Assembly (NCBI RefSeq): GCF_000971055.1
Contig: NZ_LARW01000092.1
Location: forward strand, 27,689 to 91,688
Source of the DNA: Sphingomonas sp. SRS2
GTDB lineage: Bacteria; Pseudomonadota; Alphaproteobacteria; Sphingomonadales; Sphingomonadaceae
Length of the DNA: 64,000 bases
Reading direction: 5' to 3'
Part shown: in pieces, positions 61,761 to 64,000 of the stretch
Position numbering within the stretch: the stretch's first letter is position 1
Layout of the letters: each line of letters begins with the position of its first letter
Notes under the pieces: model-generated
Seen by the model: the letters and a program-made list of their open reading frames with translations, nothing else
Databases searched by the model: none
Told to the model about the DNA's origin: nothing
Position numbers and translations under genes: made by a program

Positions 61761-62447
61761 ATGCAGCGTTTTCTCGATATCTTTCTCGCCGTCATCGCCC
61801 TGCTGCTGTTCGCACCGATCCTGATCCCCGTGATGATCATCCTGCGCCTAACGGGCGAAGGCGAGATATTCTACCGGCAGGAGCGAGTGGGAAGGGCGGG
61901 CAGCCCGTTCATGGTCTACAAGTTCGCAACGATGCTGAAGAACAGCCCCAGCCTCGGCACCGGTACGGTAACGCTGAAGAACGACCCACGGGTGCTTCCA
62001 CTTGGGCGGATGCTGCGCAAGACCAAGCTCAACGAACTGCCGCAGTTGCTGAATATCCTCAATGGCACGATGAGCATCATCGGGCCACGCCCGCAGACGC
62101 GGCGCTGTTTCGACGCTTACCCGCTTAATTCGCAGCACGCTATCGGAACAGTGCCTCCAGGCCTATCTGGCATTGGCTCCATCGTCTTCCGGGATGAAGA
62201 GGAGATTATGCACGCAAGCATAGATCCTGAATACTTCTACGATCATGTCATAATGCCGTACAAAGGTTTGTTAGAGCAGTGGTATGTGGAGCATAGGACG
62301 ATAAAGACTTATATTATTTCTATAATTTTGACGATTTTGACGGTTTTTTTTCCAAGATCAGGCTTCATCTGGAGAATATTTCCAACCTTACCAAAACCTC
62401 CAGTGGAACTTTTGGAAAAGATAAATGGATGCGGCCCAGGTGCATGA
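61761..62447 (+). CDS. PglC-like initiating sugar phosphotransferase
   Basis: The enzyme moves a sugar phosphate to undecaprenyl phosphate. The 228 residues start with a membrane-inserted helix (DIFLAVIALLLFAPILIPV). YRQERVGRAGSPF, KLNELPQLLNIL with the catalytic acidic pair and IIGPRP follow. The first 140 residues have the GC-rich codon use of the cluster, but from about 62190 the sequence turns AT-rich, including an eight-T run at about 62344. The end is hydrophobic and longer than PglC. The last codons overlap the GNAT gene by 23 bases. Confidence 0.88.
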   Translation: MQRFLDIFLAVIALLLFAPILIPVMIILRLTGEGEIFYRQERVGRAGSPFMVYKFATMLKNSPSLGTGTVTLKNDPRVLPLGRMLRKTKLNELPQLLNILNGTMSIIGPRPQTRRCFDAYPLNSQHAIGTVPPGLSGIGSIVFRDEEEIMHASIDPEYFYDHVIMPYKGLLEQWYVEHRTIKTYIISIILTILTVFFPRSGFIWRIFPTLPKPPVELLEKINGCGPGA

Positions 62448-63042
62448 TCGAGCGACCTATTTGCAGGTAGCGCAGCTTCATGCCGCTGCGATCCATCAAG
62501 GTTTCTTGCCGATGCTCGGCGCCGAATTTTTAGCCTTGCTCTACCAGTCGATCGACGAATGCGCTGAGAGCGTGCTGTTTGTTGAGCGCGAAGCTGGTCG
62601 CGTGATAGGTTTCGTTGCAGGCGCCAAAAGCATGCGATCGATTTATCGCCAGATGATCGGACACTGGTATAGACTTGCGCGGGCCCTGATTCCCATCGTG
62701 CTTAAGCCGCGCCACATATGGCGCATCGTGGAGATTCTCCTTTACAATAGAGCAGATGGCGGCGGCCCGAACCTGCCAACTTACGAACTGCTTAGTATAG
62801 CAGTCGACGATGGGTTCCGTGGCCGGGGTGTTGCCCGACGACTCTACATGCGCCTGGTCGATCATTTCCACGCAATGGATGCTTCTGGTTTCCGTATAGC
62901 CGTCGGGAGCAAGTTGGACGCGGCACACGCCTTTTATAGAGGCATGGGAGCAGTGGAGGTCGGAGAGGTTGAGATGCATCAGGGAAAAAACTCCGTGATT
63001 TATGTGCACTGGCTGCAAACTAACCGCCTGACGGCGTCCTGA
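62425..63042 (+). CDS. GNAT-family N-acetyltransferase
   Basis: The 205 residues have the acetyl-CoA loop in LSIAVDDGFRGRGVARRLYMRLVDHF and the last beta part HAFYRGMGAVEVGEV. It may acetylate the 4-amino group of the sugar made by the LegB/LegC-type enzymes, in place of the hexapeptide PglD; that is inferred from its position. It starts inside the end of the sugar transferase gene. Its composition is between those of the two flanks. Confidence 0.85.
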   Translation: MDAAQVHDRATYLQVAQLHAAAIHQGFLPMLGAEFLALLYQSIDECAESVLFVEREAGRVIGFVAGAKSMRSIYRQMIGHWYRLARALIPIVLKPRHIWRIVEILLYNRADGGGPNLPTYELLSIAVDDGFRGRGVARRLYMRLVDHFHAMDASGFRIAVGSKLDAAHAFYRGMGAVEVGEVEMHQGKNSVIYVHWLQTNRLTAS

Positions 63043-63430
63043 TCGTCCGGGCCCGGATGAGATATTCCCATATATGGAGCCTACCGGCTGATCATAGGGC
63101 GTGGCCTCGGCCCTGGGAGTTCGAGATTGGCGCAATCATGGTTGCTACCGTGACTGCTCACGCCGCTGGTTGCCCTGGCGCAGGTATTGAGCAGCGGTCC
63201 GGCTGGGTTCAGGACGATATTGGTCAAGGTGATGTCGGCGGTTTCGATGCTGGGCGTCGATCCGGCTTATCGCATCGGACGTTGCGGTCATTCGATCCCG
63301 GCCGGACTGTTCTCCGCGTCGATCGCCGCGGTCTGGGCCGAGATCGTGTATCTGTCGCCGCATATCGTGGCCGAGATGTTGCAGCCGACGGGTTCACCGA
63401 TCGCGCGGGTGAATATGTCCAGCCGTGGCG
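63043..63430. other. Stretch without a supported gene, probably remnants
   Basis: No frame here has a family I recognise. On the minus strand a frame broken by two stops reads ETADITLTNIVLNPAGPLLNT and IGEPVGCNISATICGDRY, which look like parts of an exported repeat-type protein. This suggests a decayed gene, but the evidence is weak. Confidence 0.35.
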
Positions 63431-63890
63431 TCAGCCGCGCTGAAAGGGCGATGAGAATATCCGCCTGAAGCCGGGCGACAGCGCCTCGATAGTGCGGTCA
63501 TGCGCGATCGCCCTCAACGGCCCGCGGAACTGTTCCATATCTTCGAAAAGCGTCGCCGGATCGGTCCGGCAGAGCAGGTCGATGCCCTCCGACGGGCTGG
63601 AGACAAGGAAGCCGAAACGGCCATAACGCCGTTCGAGATCGTCGATCACCGAGTTCCGGACGGCAAGCGGCGGGATTCCGAAGCGGACGCAATCGAGCAG
63701 CGTGCCGCTCGCGGTCAAGCTGTACCAGTCCGGATCGAAGGGAAGGAAGATGAGGTCATTCTCGCGCGCGAGATCGCGATATTCCTCCTGCGTTAATTTG
63801 GCCTCGCTCGGAGACCTGTGAAAGCCCGGCTGGAAGGACGGATCATAGGAGGGGCCGCGACGGCCAATACAGTTAGAGTCGAACACGATC
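63431..63890 (-). pseudogene. Glycosyltransferase-like gene, 3' part, cut by an IS element
   Basis: About 150 C-terminal residues remain. ENDLIFLPFDPDWYSLTASG and LLDCVRFGIPPLAVRN follow the donor-binding pattern of GT-B glycosyltransferases (acidic residue, then a Ser-Gly turn). The codons before about 63890 give no match and belong to the inserted element. The gene runs opposite to the rest of the cluster. Confidence 0.6.
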
Positions 63891-64000
63891 GTGTTGAATC
63901 GGCGGATTCCCTTTGAGGCTGATTTGTGATTCAGAGTGCTGGCTGGGATGGAGGTCGGCATGGATGGGCAAACCTTATTCGGATGATTTGCGGGAGCGCG
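63882..64000 (+). mobile_element. IS630-family insertion sequence, left end
   Basis: The element enters near 63882-63895, at the palindrome AACACGATCGTGTT, and runs out of the window. TGAATC and GATTCA about 30 bases apart may belong to its terminal inverted repeat. The exact boundary and the TA target duplication cannot be fixed without the right end. Confidence 0.6.
63964..64000 (+). CDS. IS630-family transposase, N-terminal end (partial)
   Basis: ATG GGC AAA CCT TAT TCG GAT GAT TTG CGG GAG CGC encodes MGKPYSDDLRER, the usual start of sphingomonad IS630-family transposases (followed by a helix-turn-helix). Only 12 residues are visible, so completeness is unknown. Confidence 0.7.
   Translation, partial: MGKPYSDDLRER

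Overview
The window is GC-rich chromosomal DNA from an alphaproteobacterium, most likely Sphingomonadales (a Sphingomonas-like genome). The grounds are a two-piece (circularly permuted) tmRNA gene whose tag reads ANDNEALAIAA, the PrsK/PrsR regulators with a TIGR03013-type sugar transferase, an NDUFS4-like complex I subunit, an ScfR-type acyl-CoA regulator, rpoB/rpoC of alphaproteobacterial length, and short palindromic repeats of the CGTCATTCCCGCGAAAGCGG type between genes.

Layout. Positions 1-3.6 kb hold the end of an M20 amidohydrolase, a lone receiver protein, ScfR and a GDP-mannose pyrophosphorylase. Positions 3.7-8.6 kb hold an exopolysaccharide initiation and control set: TIGR03013 sugar transferase, PrsK kinase and PrsR sigma-54 activator. 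Positions 8.8-21.6 kb are housekeeping: a DUF815 ATPase, a PepSY-like/OmpR/histidine-kinase operon, an ABC-F ATPase, chorismate mutase, polyprenyl diphosphate synthase, HrpB helicase, NDUFS4-like protein, a lemA-TPM-TPM-Nudix operon and mscL. The permuted ssrA gene lies at about 21.64-21.99 kb. Positions 22.3-28.8 kb hold a DUF885 protein and a polysaccharide O-acylation cassette (two SGNH proteins, an AlgI-like MBOAT and a small membrane protein). Positions 28.8-41.6 kb hold YbaK, a SleB-type hydrolase, an AI-2E family transporter, tRNA-Asp, two lower-GC hypothetical genes, a degenerate GGDEF protein, a cold-shock/IF-1/small-ORF operon, a phosphoesterase, MgtC, OmpA, a LysR regulator and PNPOx/VOC enzymes. 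rpoC and rpoB follow at 41.7-50.2 kb on the minus strand, with a long leader that contains an intrinsic-terminator hairpin.

The right end (51.0-63.9 kb) is a second glycan gene cluster. The genes that still look whole encode a hexapeptide acyltransferase, a two-domain dehydrogenase/oxidoreductase, a heparinase II/III protein, two GT4 glycosyltransferases, a LegC-type aminotransferase, a LegB/PglF-type 4,6-dehydratase, a PglC-like initiating sugar phosphotransferase and a GNAT acetyltransferase. The last four could make a UDP-diacetylated 4-amino-4,6-dideoxysugar and load it onto undecaprenyl phosphate. This cluster is mosaic. One AT-rich glycosyltransferase gene sits between a 3'-truncated AAC(3)-like gene and a 5'-truncated asparagine synthase gene. 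The sugar transferase gene changes composition part-way along. At the right edge an IS630-family element has cut a further glycosyltransferase-like gene.

I found no CRISPR array, prophage or toxin-antitoxin pair. The most notable observations are the allele replacement at 51.7-53.2 kb, the possible attenuator in the rpoB leader, the covarying twin hairpins of the tmRNA, and the csp/IF-1/small-ORF operon.
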